DNA of 44,824 nucleotides from an uncultured Sphingobacteriaceae bacterium (GTDB lineage: Bacteria; Bacteroidota; Bacteroidia; Sphingobacteriales; Sphingobacteriaceae), in assembly GCA_946480915.1 (NCBI GenBank), contig CAMLLO010000036.1:1-44824 (forward strand), in the 5' to 3' direction. The stretch's first letter is position 1. Every line of letters begins with the position of its first letter. The notes under the pieces are model-generated. The model worked only from the letters and a program-made list of their open reading frames with translations, did not search any database and was not told the origin of the DNA. A program made the position numbers and the translations under genes. Of this stretch, positions 35,175 through 43,410 are shown piece after piece.

Positions 35175-37022
35175 TCAGGCTTTAACCGGCGCTGTGGCTC
35201 CAATTTCTGCCAAACCCTTTCCTGCCACCAGCAATTCAGCGGTAATAGTTTTGGTATACGTCTTTATTTCTTCTTTAAACTCTTGCACAGAAGCACCAGA
35301 ACGAATTTCTTCAAGCCGCTTTTCCCAACTTCCAGTTAACTCAGCTTGTGCAATCTTTTTATCCTTCACCACTTCATAAACAGCTAAACCCTTGTCCGAG
35401 GGAACGAGATTTTTTTTCTCTCGCATAATATACTCCCGCTTTATCAGAGTTTCAATAATAGATGCACGGGTCGCTGGCGTACCTAATCCCCCATCCTTCA
35501 TTGCATATCGCAACTCCTCGTCCTCGATCTCTTTTCCGGCAGTTTCCAGTGCCTTTAGTAAACTGGCTTCATTATATAAAGGTTTTGGCTTGGTTTGCTT
35601 TTCAAGGAGAGCCTTGTTTTCGATAGGAAGCTGTTCACCTGTATCTACTTTTGGCAGAGTCGCATTTTCTTCTTCCGTTTTCTCATCATCGGTTTCATTA
35701 TACACCGATCTCCAGCCAGCTGAACGGATTACCGTACCGTTAGCCACAAACTTAGCGCCTGATTCAATACTAATTTTGGTAAGGTCTTTAATACATTCTT
35801 TATGAAAAGCTTCCAGCATGCGGCCCACAACCATATTATATACCGCTTGTTTATCTTCGGATAAATAATTCGGCGCTTCGCCTGTTGGCAATATCGCATG
35901 GTGATCTGTTACCTTTTTCGCATTTACACTACGCTTGTTTAAAGGATTAGTACTTAGAAATTCAGCCTGCTTTCCAAAATCAGGATGGTTGCGAAGCTTT
36001 TCTATCAGCTGCGGTACTCCAGCAAAAACATCATCTCCAATATACCTGCTCCCTGTTCTGGGATAAGAAATCAACTTACTCTCGTAAAGATTTTGAAGGA
36101 TGTTCAGCGTTTGATCTGCAGTATAACCTTTACGTTTGTTGGCCTCTTGTTGCAAACTACTTAAATCATGCAGTAAAGGAGGTGGCTCCTTTTTTGTTTT
36201 GGCTTCTACATTGATAATATTTCCGCCCACTGCAAAACCTGAAGCTACATCCTCAACTTTATCGAATACTATCTGGGCTTTTTCTTTGTCCTTGTAATTT
36301 TCGACTGAAATAGCTTTGAATAGCTGACCATTTTTTGATAATTGTATACTTACCTGATAAAATATTTGTGGAACAAAGTTCTTGGTTTCAAGATAACGTG
36401 CACAGATCATCGCAAGGGTTGGAGTTTGAACACGACCCAAAGAAAGCACAGAGCGATTTCCAGCGGAAATACTTAAAGCCTGGGTAGCGTTCATGCCGAC
36501 AAGCCAGTCGGATTCGGAACGGCAATGCGCCGAATAAAATAAGGTATCGTAATCGGTACCGGGCTTTAGATTTCTAAATCCATCTTTGATAGCCTGATCT
36601 GTTTGTGACGAAATCCATAAACGCCGAAAAGGCTTTTTACATTTGAGATAATAATATATGTAGCGGAAAATTAATTCACCCTCACGCCCCGCATCGGTCG
36701 CTACGATAATTTCTGTTGCAGAATCAAATAAGTTCTTAATCGTATCAAGTTGCTTGCGTACCGCCGGGTCCTCGACAATACCATCCTTGGTTTTAATTTT
36801 TCGAACCGCAAGTTTAAACTTCTGCGGAAGCATCGGTAAATGCTGAGCACGCCAACCATAAAAGCCATAATCCTGGGGTGGCGCCAGTTGCAAAAGATGT
36901 CCAAATGCCCATGTAAACGAATAGTTTTTGCCTTCTATATATCCATCTTTTTTTATTGTAGCTCCAAACACTTTGGCCAATTCGCGTGCTACAGAAGGTT
37001 TTTCAGCAATAACAACTTTCAT
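35175..37022 (-). CDS. topB: DNA topoisomerase III (type IA)
   Basis: A 615-residue type IA topoisomerase that relaxes or decatenates DNA. The TOPRIM domain has EKPS at 7-10 and ATDAGREGE at 108-116. The catalytic Tyr is Tyr320 in LISYPRTGSRYI, and SLGRVQTPTL is also typical. There is no C-terminal zinc-finger region, so the protein is shorter than E. coli TopB. In Bacteroidota topB is often near conjugative elements, but no tra, integrase or relaxase gene is visible here. It follows the MBL-fold gene after 42 bp on the same strand. Confidence 0.95.
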   Translation of the reverse strand: MKVVIAEKPSVARELAKVFGATIKKDGYIEGKNYSFTWAFGHLLQLAPPQDYGFYGWRAQHLPMLPQKFKLAVRKIKTKDGIVEDPAVRKQLDTIKNLFDSATEIIVATDAGREGELIFRYIYYYLKCKKPFRRLWISSQTDQAIKDGFRNLKPGTDYDTLFYSAHCRSESDWLVGMNATQALSISAGNRSVLSLGRVQTPTLAMICARYLETKNFVPQIFYQVSIQLSKNGQLFKAISVENYKDKEKAQIVFDKVEDVASGFAVGGNIINVEAKTKKEPPPLLHDLSSLQQEANKRKGYTADQTLNILQNLYESKLISYPRTGSRYIGDDVFAGVPQLIEKLRNHPDFGKQAEFLSTNPLNKRSVNAKKVTDHHAILPTGEAPNYLSEDKQAVYNMVVGRMLEAFHKECIKDLTKISIESGAKFVANGTVIRSAGWRSVYNETDDEKTEEENATLPKVDTGEQLPIENKALLEKQTKPKPLYNEASLLKALETAGKEIEDEELRYAMKDGGLGTPATRASIIETLIKREYIMREKKNLVPSDKGLAVYEVVKDKKIAQAELTGSWEKRLEEIRSGASVQEFKEEIKTYTKTITAELLVAGKGLAEIGATAPVKA

Positions 37023-37064
37023 ATTCTGATTATAGTCAATGTAATTCTTAAAAATGTTTGATGA

Positions 37065-37898
37065 TTAAAATAAAGAATATTGCGACTCAATATTCGGGCT
37101 TGGCTTTCCGGGACTAATATTAATTGAAGAATCCGAACCAATTTGGTACAATTTCGATTCTACATATCTGGAAGCAACGATGACTTGAGTATCTCCAGCT
37201 TGACTTGTAAATAACTGTTCGACCAGCTTAGGGCAATTATTATCTTTAGAAAGATGAGACAATAAAAGGTGACTCATAAAGGAAGGCTTGTGCGCGGTAA
37301 ACATTTCAAAGGCCTGTTTATTTGACAAATGCCCTTTACCTCCACGAATGCGTTTTTTAAGATGATACGGATAGTTGCCGCGCTCTAAAAGCTCATCATC
37401 ATAGTTGGCCTCTAAAAAAGCGGCATGGCATTGTTTAAAGTGATTGACCAGATGATCGCAGATTGCACCAATATCAGTGAAAACCCCTACATGTATGTTG
37501 TTGAATTTGATGATGAAACTATGAGGCTCTGCTGCATCATGAAACTTTGGAAAAGCGGAAATGCAAAGGTCTCCAACCATAATATCCTCGTACTCCTTAA
37601 AATGCCTCAGCAAATGTGGCTCTAATGTGAGGCTTCCATGCTGCAAGGTTCCGGGTGTAATGTATACTGGAATTTGATATTTCTTAGCAAGTACAGGTAT
37701 TCCGCGAATATGATCATGATGTTCGTGAGAAACAAAAATAGCTTTAACCTTATGCATCGATAATCCGAGCCTTGCCATTCTTTTTTCAGTTTCCCTGCAC
37801 GATATTCCGGCATCAACCAACACAGCATCATGTTGATTAGCAACATAATAACAATTACCATTACTTCCCGAATTTAATGATGCGATACTTAAGGCCAT
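37065..37898 (-). CDS. metallo-beta-lactamase-fold hydrolase (YycJ/WalJ-like)
   Basis: A 277-residue cytosolic MBL-fold protein. SLNSGSNGNCYYV and VDAGISCRETEKRM begin the fold, and the metal site is SHEHHDHIRG (HxHxDH). Further His/Asp ligands come in FPKFHDA, VGVFTDIGA and LSHLSKDN. The closest groups are YycJ/WalJ, a putative DNA exonuclease involved in DNA repair, and other PhnP-like hydrolases. The natural substrate is unknown. The gene is upstream of topB with 42 bp between, so they may be co-transcribed and both act on nucleic acid. Confidence 0.88.
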   Translation of the reverse strand: MALSIASLNSGSNGNCYYVANQHDAVLVDAGISCRETEKRMARLGLSMHKVKAIFVSHEHHDHIRGIPVLAKKYQIPVYITPGTLQHGSLTLEPHLLRHFKEYEDIMVGDLCISAFPKFHDAAEPHSFIIKFNNIHVGVFTDIGAICDHLVNHFKQCHAAFLEANYDDELLERGNYPYHLKKRIRGGKGHLSNKQAFEMFTAHKPSFMSHLLLSHLSKDNNCPKLVEQLFTSQAGDTQVIVASRYVESKLYQIGSDSSINISPGKPSPNIESQYSLF

Positions 37899-38017
37899 GA
37901 GGGTGAAAGATAAGTATTTTATGAGCGCTCGTTCAGATAAGTTAATAACAAACCTGACTAATTTCTCAACAGGCCATTTATCAAAAACATAATTCAGATA
38001 AATATTTCAGATAATAT

Positions 38018-38048
38018 TTTGCAATTATCATAATTATACATACCTTTA
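38018..38048 (+). promoter_or_regulatory. promoter of candidate small RNA 1
   Basis: TTTG at 38018-38021 and TACCTTTA at 38041-38048 are separated by 19 bp. The -7 box differs from TAnnTTTG only in its last base. Transcription would begin near 38054. No coding frame of use follows. Confidence 0.55.
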
Positions 38049-38053
38049 GTTTC

Positions 38054-38105
38054 CAAACTAACCAAATACAGCCTTAAAACCTTGTCGAACGACAAGGTTT
38101 TTTTT
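38054..38105 (+). ncRNA. candidate small RNA 1, about 52 nt
   Basis: An unstructured A/C-rich leader of about 22 nt is followed by a stem AAAACCTTGTC / GACAAGGTTTT with loop GAAC, then a T8 run; this is a textbook factor-independent terminator. No plus-strand gene precedes it (the MBL gene is on the other strand), so the terminator should belong to a short transcript from the promoter just upstream. The leader contains AACTAACCAA at 38056-38065, complementary to small RNA 2. Confidence 0.55.
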
Positions 38106-38162
38106 ATTTATCTTATTCGCATAATCCAAATGTTAAAAAACTGTTAAAATTTACTACACTGC

Positions 38163-38192
38163 TTTGCAGATTTCATATTTGGCGTATATTTG
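38163..38192 (+). promoter_or_regulatory. promoter of candidate small RNA 2 or of the PRC-barrel gene
   Basis: TTTG at 38163-38166 and a perfect TATATTTG at 38185-38192 are 18 bp apart. Transcription would begin near 38198. The message could end at the hairpin 38217-38251 or read through to the PRC-barrel gene at 38335. Confidence 0.65.
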
Positions 38193-38197
38193 TGGCA

Positions 38198-38253
38198 GGT
38201 TTATAATTGGTTAGTTAAAAGGTCTTCATTCTCCCCGTTTGAAGACCTTTTTG
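38198..38253 (+). ncRNA. candidate small RNA 2, about 55 nt, or leader attenuator
   Basis: A short A/T-rich leader is followed by an 11-bp perfect stem (AAAAGGTCTTC / GAAGACCTTTT) with a 13-nt loop containing TCTCCCC, and a T-run to 38252. The leader holds TTGGTTAGTT at 38207-38216, perfectly complementary to AACTAACCAA of small RNA 1. It is either a small RNA of its own or the attenuator in the 5' region of the PRC-barrel gene. Confidence 0.5.
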
Positions 38254-38334
38254 TTTTCAGGCTTCTCCAATATTCACTTTACAGGAACAATACTGACGAT
38301 CTGTGTGTTAGTTTATAAATCATCGGGAAAAATT

Positions 38335-39102
38335 ATGACTACAGATACAACCTACAAACATACTCGACTCGAAGAACTTGGTTTACATGATCTTTCTGAA
38401 ATTGATGCAGAATATGATTTACGAAACTTTAAAGTTAGGGACGGGCATAACCATGAAATTGGACGTGTTATTGAACTGTTGTATGATATACAATCAAAAA
38501 AGATCAGGTATCTGGTTATAGAACTACACAGTGCTAATACTGATGAAAATTTACGGCAGATCCTTGCTCCTATCGGAACTGCTGAGTTACATGAGGACGA
38601 TAATTTTTTATTCATCCCAGCTTTAAATTCTGATCTTATAAATGCTTTGCCAGACTATGAAAAAGGTCATGTAAACCCGGGTGTTGAAAACATGGTTCGC
38701 CTTGCTTATGCCGGAGAAGATTTACTGGCTGAGGGATCCGGACTTACTGGAAATGATGTTTTAAATGAAGAAGAGGATTTCTACAATCACCTGCATTTCG
38801 ATTTGGATAAACTTTTTGGAAGAAAGAAAACCAAGCCGGAATACAGTAAAACTATTTGCGGAGTGTTTGATGACAGTCTGGAAGCTGAGAATACCATCAG
38901 TGATTTGATAAAAGAAGGTTACAGTCAGGATGAGATTGAGGTTTCGTCTAGCAAGCAGGCTGATGGTGCAAGTGGTTTGGATGAAAGTGTGAATGGTGGC
39001 GGATCTGTTGTGTGCATCACTATTCATGATGCTGATGCAGCTTTTCGGGTTTCAGAAATTATGAATATAAATGGAAGTGTTTCTGTATACGAAACTACTT
39101 AA
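38335..39102 (+). CDS. PRC-barrel protein with YflT-like stress domain
   Basis: A 255-residue cytosolic protein. Residues about 20-95 form a PRC-barrel (DLRNFKVRDGHNHEIGRVIELLYD, IRYLVIEL), a small beta barrel known in RimM and photosynthetic reaction centres. The last 75 residues contain ICGVFDDSLEAENTISDLIKEGYSQDEIEV, which fits the domain of YflT and general stress protein 17M. The pair suggests a general stress protein. The earlier in-frame TTG at 38239 would put the start inside the hairpin, so I prefer the ATG at 38335. It is a single gene with the small-RNA units upstream. Confidence 0.82.
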   Translation: MTTDTTYKHTRLEELGLHDLSEIDAEYDLRNFKVRDGHNHEIGRVIELLYDIQSKKIRYLVIELHSANTDENLRQILAPIGTAELHEDDNFLFIPALNSDLINALPDYEKGHVNPGVENMVRLAYAGEDLLAEGSGLTGNDVLNEEEDFYNHLHFDLDKLFGRKKTKPEYSKTICGVFDDSLEAENTISDLIKEGYSQDEIEVSSSKQADGASGLDESVNGGGSVVCITIHDADAAFRVSEIMNINGSVSVYETT

Positions 39103-39121
39103 CATGATATAAAGGAAATAA

Positions 39122-39155
39122 AAAATGCTGTCAGCAGAAACACCGACAGCATTTT
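39122..39155. terminator. bidirectional terminator
   Basis: AAAATGCTGTC and GACAGCATTTT form an 11-bp perfect stem with a 12-nt loop between the convergent ends of the PRC-barrel gene (plus) and the UbiD-like gene (minus). Each strand ends in a short T-run, so it may serve both. Confidence 0.8.
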
Positions 39156-39156
39156 G

Positions 39157-40995
39157 TTAAATTATGCCGTGTAAGGAAGCTCCCTTTAAGCCTAATCGAT
39201 CAACTCTCTTTTCAACTTCCGGATCTTTTATCAGTTCTGGTGCATGATGTGGTTTCTTTCTGGCATCAATAATTAATGGCCCTTTACACCCCCAATGTTT
39301 ATTTTCGATAAAGCTGTTAATGCCATAAATATCGTGAGATGGGTTACTGCGTGTGAAGGTTATCCATACAAAATTATTGATATTCGACGCAGCAAAACCT
39401 GCGTCGTCGCATAATACCAGTAAGGCAATATCAGTACCCTGGTGCGATCTCAACTGCTTGTTTAAAATCTCAATCTGATTAGCGGTTTCTTCAGGCGAAA
39501 CATATGCAGGTGATTCTACCGCTAATACCCCAGGCATTGCGAGCGTATAATTATCAAACGGCCTTGGCAGGCCAAAGATCGGGGGTAATTCCTTAACCAG
39601 TTCTCTTTTAACCTCGCCGGCAGCGGCGAAAACGACCTTAGATCCTGAATTCAAATCGCTTCCACTATAATCAAGTGTGTCAATGGTTGTTTTGGTGTAG
39701 AAATGCAGGTCCCTGGTAAAATCTATCCGCTGAAAGATATGGATTAAAAATTCTTCAATGTTGTGCGTATGCAATGCTGAATTATCCTCTTTGGCTGCAA
39801 TAAACAGGTATTTGGCAAGACTTAATTGATTCTTACCTAAAATATGATTCGCAATAGTTAAAATCTCCTGCGGCCTTCTTCCTGATAGATACGGTGTATA
39901 ACGTTCACTTCCAATTGCAAATAAAAGCGGATGTACTCCGGCAGCATCAACCGCATTTACTTCATGTAAACCATTAATCTCTTTAGGAATCGCAGAACCT
40001 GCAATATCATGAATCAAAGCGCCAAAGCTTGTATCTTCCTGTGGAGGCCGCCCGACCACGGTAAACGACCAGATCGGATCTTTGCGGTGATATACGTTAT
40101 GCACCTTCATTAATGGAAAAGGATGGGTGAGGCTATAATATCCTAGATGATCACCAAAGGGCCCTTCAGGTTTATTTTCATTAGGATAAACAGTTCCGGT
40201 AATCACGAAATCGGCATCTGCAGAAATACAAAAGCCTTCTTTATCATAAAAGTATCTGAACCGGCGATTTCCAAGGGCGCCGGCGAAAGTCATTTCTGAA
40301 AGTCCCTCCGGCAAGGGCATTACCGCGGCTAGAGGATGCGAAGGTGGCCCACCCACAAAAATACTTACTTTGAGGGGCTGACCTTTTGAATTTGCCTTTG
40401 ATTGATGCACACCAATACCTCTGTGCAACTGGTAATGCAAACCAATTTCGCTATCCTTAACGTAATCATTGCCACTTAGTTGAATGCGGTACATCCCTAA
40501 ATTAGCATTCATCACACCCGGCTTGTCGATATCTTCGGTATAAACCTGAGGCATTGTTATAAATGCTCCGCCATCCATGGGCCAGTTTACGATTTGTGGC
40601 AATTCTGAAATGGAAGTTTTTTCTGCCAGTATGGGTGCATTCCATTGACCTTTCCACGGAAGTGCTGAAAAGGCAGTCAAGGCCACATTTAAATATTTAA
40701 ATGGATTTTTAGTCGCTTTTATTGGATCTGATTTTAAATCGACCAATATCTTTATTTTATCAAGCGTATCCCTGAAAAGAAACTTTGAGCGATCAAGGGT
40801 TCCGAAAAGATTAGAAACTGCCGGGAACTTGCACCCTTTTATATTTTCAAAAAAAATAGCCGGGCCTTTGTTTTCATATACTCTGAGATGTATAGCAGCC
40901 ATTTCTAAATGTGGATCGACCTCTTCTTTAATTCGAACAAGATGACCGTGCTTTTCAAGGTCGCTTACACACTCTGATAAACTTTTGTATCCCAT
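39157..40995 (-). CDS. UbiD-family decarboxylase (menaquinone pathway type)
   Basis: A 612-residue UbiD-family enzyme that uses prenylated FMN to remove a carboxylate. Visible family signs are the start LVRIKEEVDPHLEMA, GNRRFRYF, the long conserved stretch ENKPEGPFGDHLGYY and VVGRPPQEDTSFG. At 612 residues it is larger than E. coli UbiD (about 500) and of the size of the menaquinone-type decarboxylases of Bacteroidota, which suggests a role in futalosine- or MenA-linked quinone synthesis; that is inference. No UbiX is nearby. Its promoter gives a leaderless message. Confidence 0.88.
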   Translation of the reverse strand: MGYKSLSECVSDLEKHGHLVRIKEEVDPHLEMAAIHLRVYENKGPAIFFENIKGCKFPAVSNLFGTLDRSKFLFRDTLDKIKILVDLKSDPIKATKNPFKYLNVALTAFSALPWKGQWNAPILAEKTSISELPQIVNWPMDGGAFITMPQVYTEDIDKPGVMNANLGMYRIQLSGNDYVKDSEIGLHYQLHRGIGVHQSKANSKGQPLKVSIFVGGPPSHPLAAVMPLPEGLSEMTFAGALGNRRFRYFYDKEGFCISADADFVITGTVYPNENKPEGPFGDHLGYYSLTHPFPLMKVHNVYHRKDPIWSFTVVGRPPQEDTSFGALIHDIAGSAIPKEINGLHEVNAVDAAGVHPLLFAIGSERYTPYLSGRRPQEILTIANHILGKNQLSLAKYLFIAAKEDNSALHTHNIEEFLIHIFQRIDFTRDLHFYTKTTIDTLDYSGSDLNSGSKVVFAAAGEVKRELVKELPPIFGLPRPFDNYTLAMPGVLAVESPAYVSPEETANQIEILNKQLRSHQGTDIALLVLCDDAGFAASNINNFVWITFTRSNPSHDIYGINSFIENKHWGCKGPLIIDARKKPHHAPELIKDPEVEKRVDRLGLKGASLHGII

Positions 40996-40999
40996 GATC

Positions 41000-41034
41000 C
41001 AAAGGTAATAATAACGAAATTTCTATACGGCAAA
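41000..41034 (-). promoter_or_regulatory. promoter of the UbiD-like gene, leaderless
   Basis: TACCTTTG on the minus strand (41007-41000) is a perfect -7 element whose end is 5 bases from the ATG. TTTG at 41034-41031 is 23 bp further up, at the edge of the usual spacing. Transcription should start on or near the first base of the ATG. Confidence 0.65.
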
Positions 41035-41067
41035 GTAATCACATTCAAAAAAATGGCATTTCTCTTA

Positions 41068-41802
41068 TCATGACTCTACAGGTTCCGGTGTCTCTTCCAG
41101 CGCTGTATTGATCTCTTTTCTGCTGTACACTTCTATCCTGTCAAGAGCCTTAATTGCAATCGTAAGCCATATTATTCCCATACAAAACCCGGCAATAACA
41201 TCACTGGCATAGTGCACCTTAAGGTAAACTCTACTTATTCCTATTGATAGAATGAGTATAACAAGCATGGAAATAAGTATTGATTTTAGTGTGGGATTTT
41301 TTACATGCCGATAGGTAAAATATATGATCAATCCGAAAAAAACTACACTCATCATGGCGTGACCACTCGGAAAACTTAGTCCCCTGGCCCGTTCTAATAA
41401 GGGAATTATTGGCCTTTGCCTGTTGAAAAGCATTTTCAGCACACTCATTAAAAGTACACTGCTTAAAGAAATTGCCGGAATTTTAATGGAATACCATTTA
41501 TGTTTCCTGATAAAGAGAAAATAGAGGGTTAACAGGAGATTTGCAGCTGTCATGACCTGATAGTTGCCGATTACACTTAAAGACACCATCACATGTGTAA
41601 CATCTTCTTTTATAAACGACTCAAGAAAAACAAAGGCTGACTGATCAAAGTCTTTTTTCTTATCCATAAAGACATATTTTGCGATTGCTAAGAAAGCCAC
41701 CAGTGACAGAAGAAACATTGAAATTGTGAGTACTGCTTCGGCGGTGAAAAGCATCACTCCTGCAATCATCCGACGATAAATTTTTCTTATTCTTCTTAGC
41801 AT
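41068..41802 (-). CDS. PAP2-family membrane phosphatase
   Basis: A 244-residue integral membrane phosphatase. The three PAP2 motifs are present in order: KMLFNRQRP, SFPSGH and SRVYLKVHYASD, with Arg, His and Asp in their catalytic places. About six hydrophobic helices surround them. Family members dephosphorylate lipid pyrophosphates or phosphatidic acid, such as undecaprenyl pyrophosphate at the outer side of the inner membrane. The gene follows the truncated FRG gene by 13 bp on the same strand. A role in envelope lipid recycling is likely; the exact substrate is not. Confidence 0.92.
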   Translation of the reverse strand: MLRRIRKIYRRMIAGVMLFTAEAVLTISMFLLSLVAFLAIAKYVFMDKKKDFDQSAFVFLESFIKEDVTHVMVSLSVIGNYQVMTAANLLLTLYFLFIRKHKWYSIKIPAISLSSVLLMSVLKMLFNRQRPIIPLLERARGLSFPSGHAMMSVVFFGLIIYFTYRHVKNPTLKSILISMLVILILSIGISRVYLKVHYASDVIAGFCMGIIWLTIAIKALDRIEVYSRKEINTALEETPEPVES

Positions 41803-41815
41803 TCTATATTGTTAA

Positions 41816-42370
41816 CTATTCAAAGTATCTCCATTGCAAATAAGCGCATAAGCCTTCTAATTCAGGAAAGATAGAAAAAGCGTTTACGCCCAGTACATTA
41901 AGATCCGTTCTTATATCCTGTAAATGTTCTACAGCCAGTTTTATTTTCAGCAGCTTTGTTGAAAAAGATTCAACCTTGTCAAGTTCACATTTATTTTCAA
42001 TTTCCTCAGATGTTTGTATTGAAAAAACACCCGACTGGTTATTTATTCGCTGTTTAATAATCCTTGGTCTGAAAATCTTGGTAGCTTCTATCTCAAAAGG
42101 ATGAGTTTGTTCTATCCCTAAAACATAATCTTCCGCATCAGCCATTAAAACCCACACGACAGAATTTTTTGCACCAAATAAGTCAGAGAATGCTTTATCG
42201 GTTGCAAACCAGAGCGCGGTTAAGGCATTGTGCGACCAATCTAGCAACCTCGTTGGCAAACCATAATGTTGACCTAAGGTGAGATAATCCCAGTCATCGT
42301 AAGATTGATAACCCTCAATAGGCAACCATAAATGTTTTATTAATGAAAATGATTTCTGAAAAGAAAAGTT
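41816..42370 (-). pseudogene. FRG-domain gene lacking its N-terminus
   Basis: The frame contains DDWDYLTLGQHYGLPTRLLDW and ALTALWFAT, diagnostic of FRG-domain proteins. Full-length members begin with a segment including the Phe-Arg-Gly (FRG) motif about 40-60 residues before this. Here the reading frame is closed by a TAA just above 42370, and there is no ATG; the first usable start is a TTG at 42325. Translation above it reads only a short additional stretch. No missing part appears in other frames further upstream, which is occupied by the promoter of the DUF2027 gene. I read it as a 5'-truncated remnant; a TTG-started short protein of 169 residues is possible. FRG proteins are often toxins or phage-defence effectors. 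Confidence 0.65.
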
Positions 42371-42408
42371 TTATCTATAAGATAAAAGCATATTGCTGGG
42401 GCATTGTT

Positions 42409-42416
42409 TAACTTTG
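42409..42416 (+). promoter_or_regulatory. -7 element of the DUF2027-Smr promoter
   Basis: TAACTTTG matches TAnnTTTG and lies 48 bp before the ATG at 42465. No clear -33 element is seen at the standard distance. Confidence 0.5.
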
Positions 42417-42464
42417 AACCTTGCATGCCCGCCTCAACTGGTGGGACGACAGGAAAAGAAAACT

Positions 42465-43409
42465 ATGGATTTTAAATTAGGAGAATTTGTCCGCTTTGTG
42501 GATGAAAAACGTGAAGGATACATCACTAAAATCTTTGATGATGTTATGATCGGAGTGACGGGAGATGATGATTTTGAAATTCCAGTGCCTGCGAACAAAG
42601 TTACACGGGTACACGGACACATTTATAAAGGAATTGAGAATCAGGCTTTGGAAGAAAAGTCTGTATCGCCAAGCGAATTTAAAACCAGTGGTGTTTATCT
42701 TGCAATAGCACCCGATGCTGCTAAAGGATCCGTAGTTTATTTCCATCTGGTAAACGAAACTTCCTATCAGTTACTGGCAAGTTTAAGTACAGAAAAAAAC
42801 CAGCTGGTTAAGGGAATATTCGCCGGCATTTTAGCTCCGAATTCCGCTTCAAAAATATATTCGGCATCATTAACAGAACTGAGTAATTGGCCAAAGCTTG
42901 TTGTGCAAGCGCTTTTTTACAGTTCTATGGAAGCAAAGCCGAAAGAACCTTTATTCTATGATGTAAAATTTAGCGCTAAAAATTTCTCAGGATCAAAAAA
43001 ACATGTTCCCTTGCTAAAACAGGAGGCATGGAACTTCCAAATTGATAAAGAGGAAATTGTTATTGACGCTGAAAAATTAAAAGAAAGCTTTTTCAAAGCT
43101 CCGGAAGAAAAGAAAGAAATTGAAAAGCCTGCAAAAGAAATCGATCTCCATATAGAAAAACTTAGAGACGATTATCAATTTCTGAATAAAGAAGAAATTT
43201 TAAAAGTTCAGCTTAACCATTTTCAAAGAGCCCTGGAAGCTGCTATTGTTCATAAACTTCCCTCCATCATTTTTATTCATGGAGTTGGAAACGGAACTTT
43301 GAGGTATGAGATACAAAAAGTGATCACTAAACATCCGCAAGTAAAAACGTACATGGATGCTTATAAAGACCGATACGGGTATGGTGCGACCGAAGTAGTA
43401 TTAAAATAA
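42465..43409 (+). CDS. DUF2027 and Smr-domain protein
   Basis: A 314-residue cytosolic protein. The N-terminal half matches DUF2027 (FKLGEFVRFVDEKREGYITKIFDDVMIGV), a barrel-like domain of Bacteroidota. The C-terminal 90 residues form a Smr domain: IDLHIEKL, the long middle helix, and FIHGVGNGTLRYEI, where HGxGxGxL is the nuclease-associated motif. Smr domains of MutS2 nick DNA or act on RNA and stalled ribosomes. The ATG at 42465 begins MDFKLGEF; the frame extends 24 codons upstream without homology. Its stop is 1 bp from the end of the convergent regulator gene. Confidence 0.9.
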   Translation: MDFKLGEFVRFVDEKREGYITKIFDDVMIGVTGDDDFEIPVPANKVTRVHGHIYKGIENQALEEKSVSPSEFKTSGVYLAIAPDAAKGSVVYFHLVNETSYQLLASLSTEKNQLVKGIFAGILAPNSASKIYSASLTELSNWPKLVVQALFYSSMEAKPKEPLFYDVKFSAKNFSGSKKHVPLLKQEAWNFQIDKEEIVIDAEKLKESFFKAPEEKKEIEKPAKEIDLHIEKLRDDYQFLNKEEILKVQLNHFQRALEAAIVHKLPSIIFIHGVGNGTLRYEIQKVITKHPQVKTYMDAYKDRYGYGATEVVLK

Positions 43410-43410
43410 A

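Noticed and set aside
35175..37022. topB as a marker of an integrated conjugative element
   Set aside because: No integrase, relaxase, tra gene or direct repeats are visible around it; the neighbours are ordinary chromosomal genes.
38239..38334. N-terminal extension of the PRC-barrel protein from a TTG
   Set aside because: It would start inside the terminator hairpin and adds residues unlike the family; the ATG at 38335 fits better.
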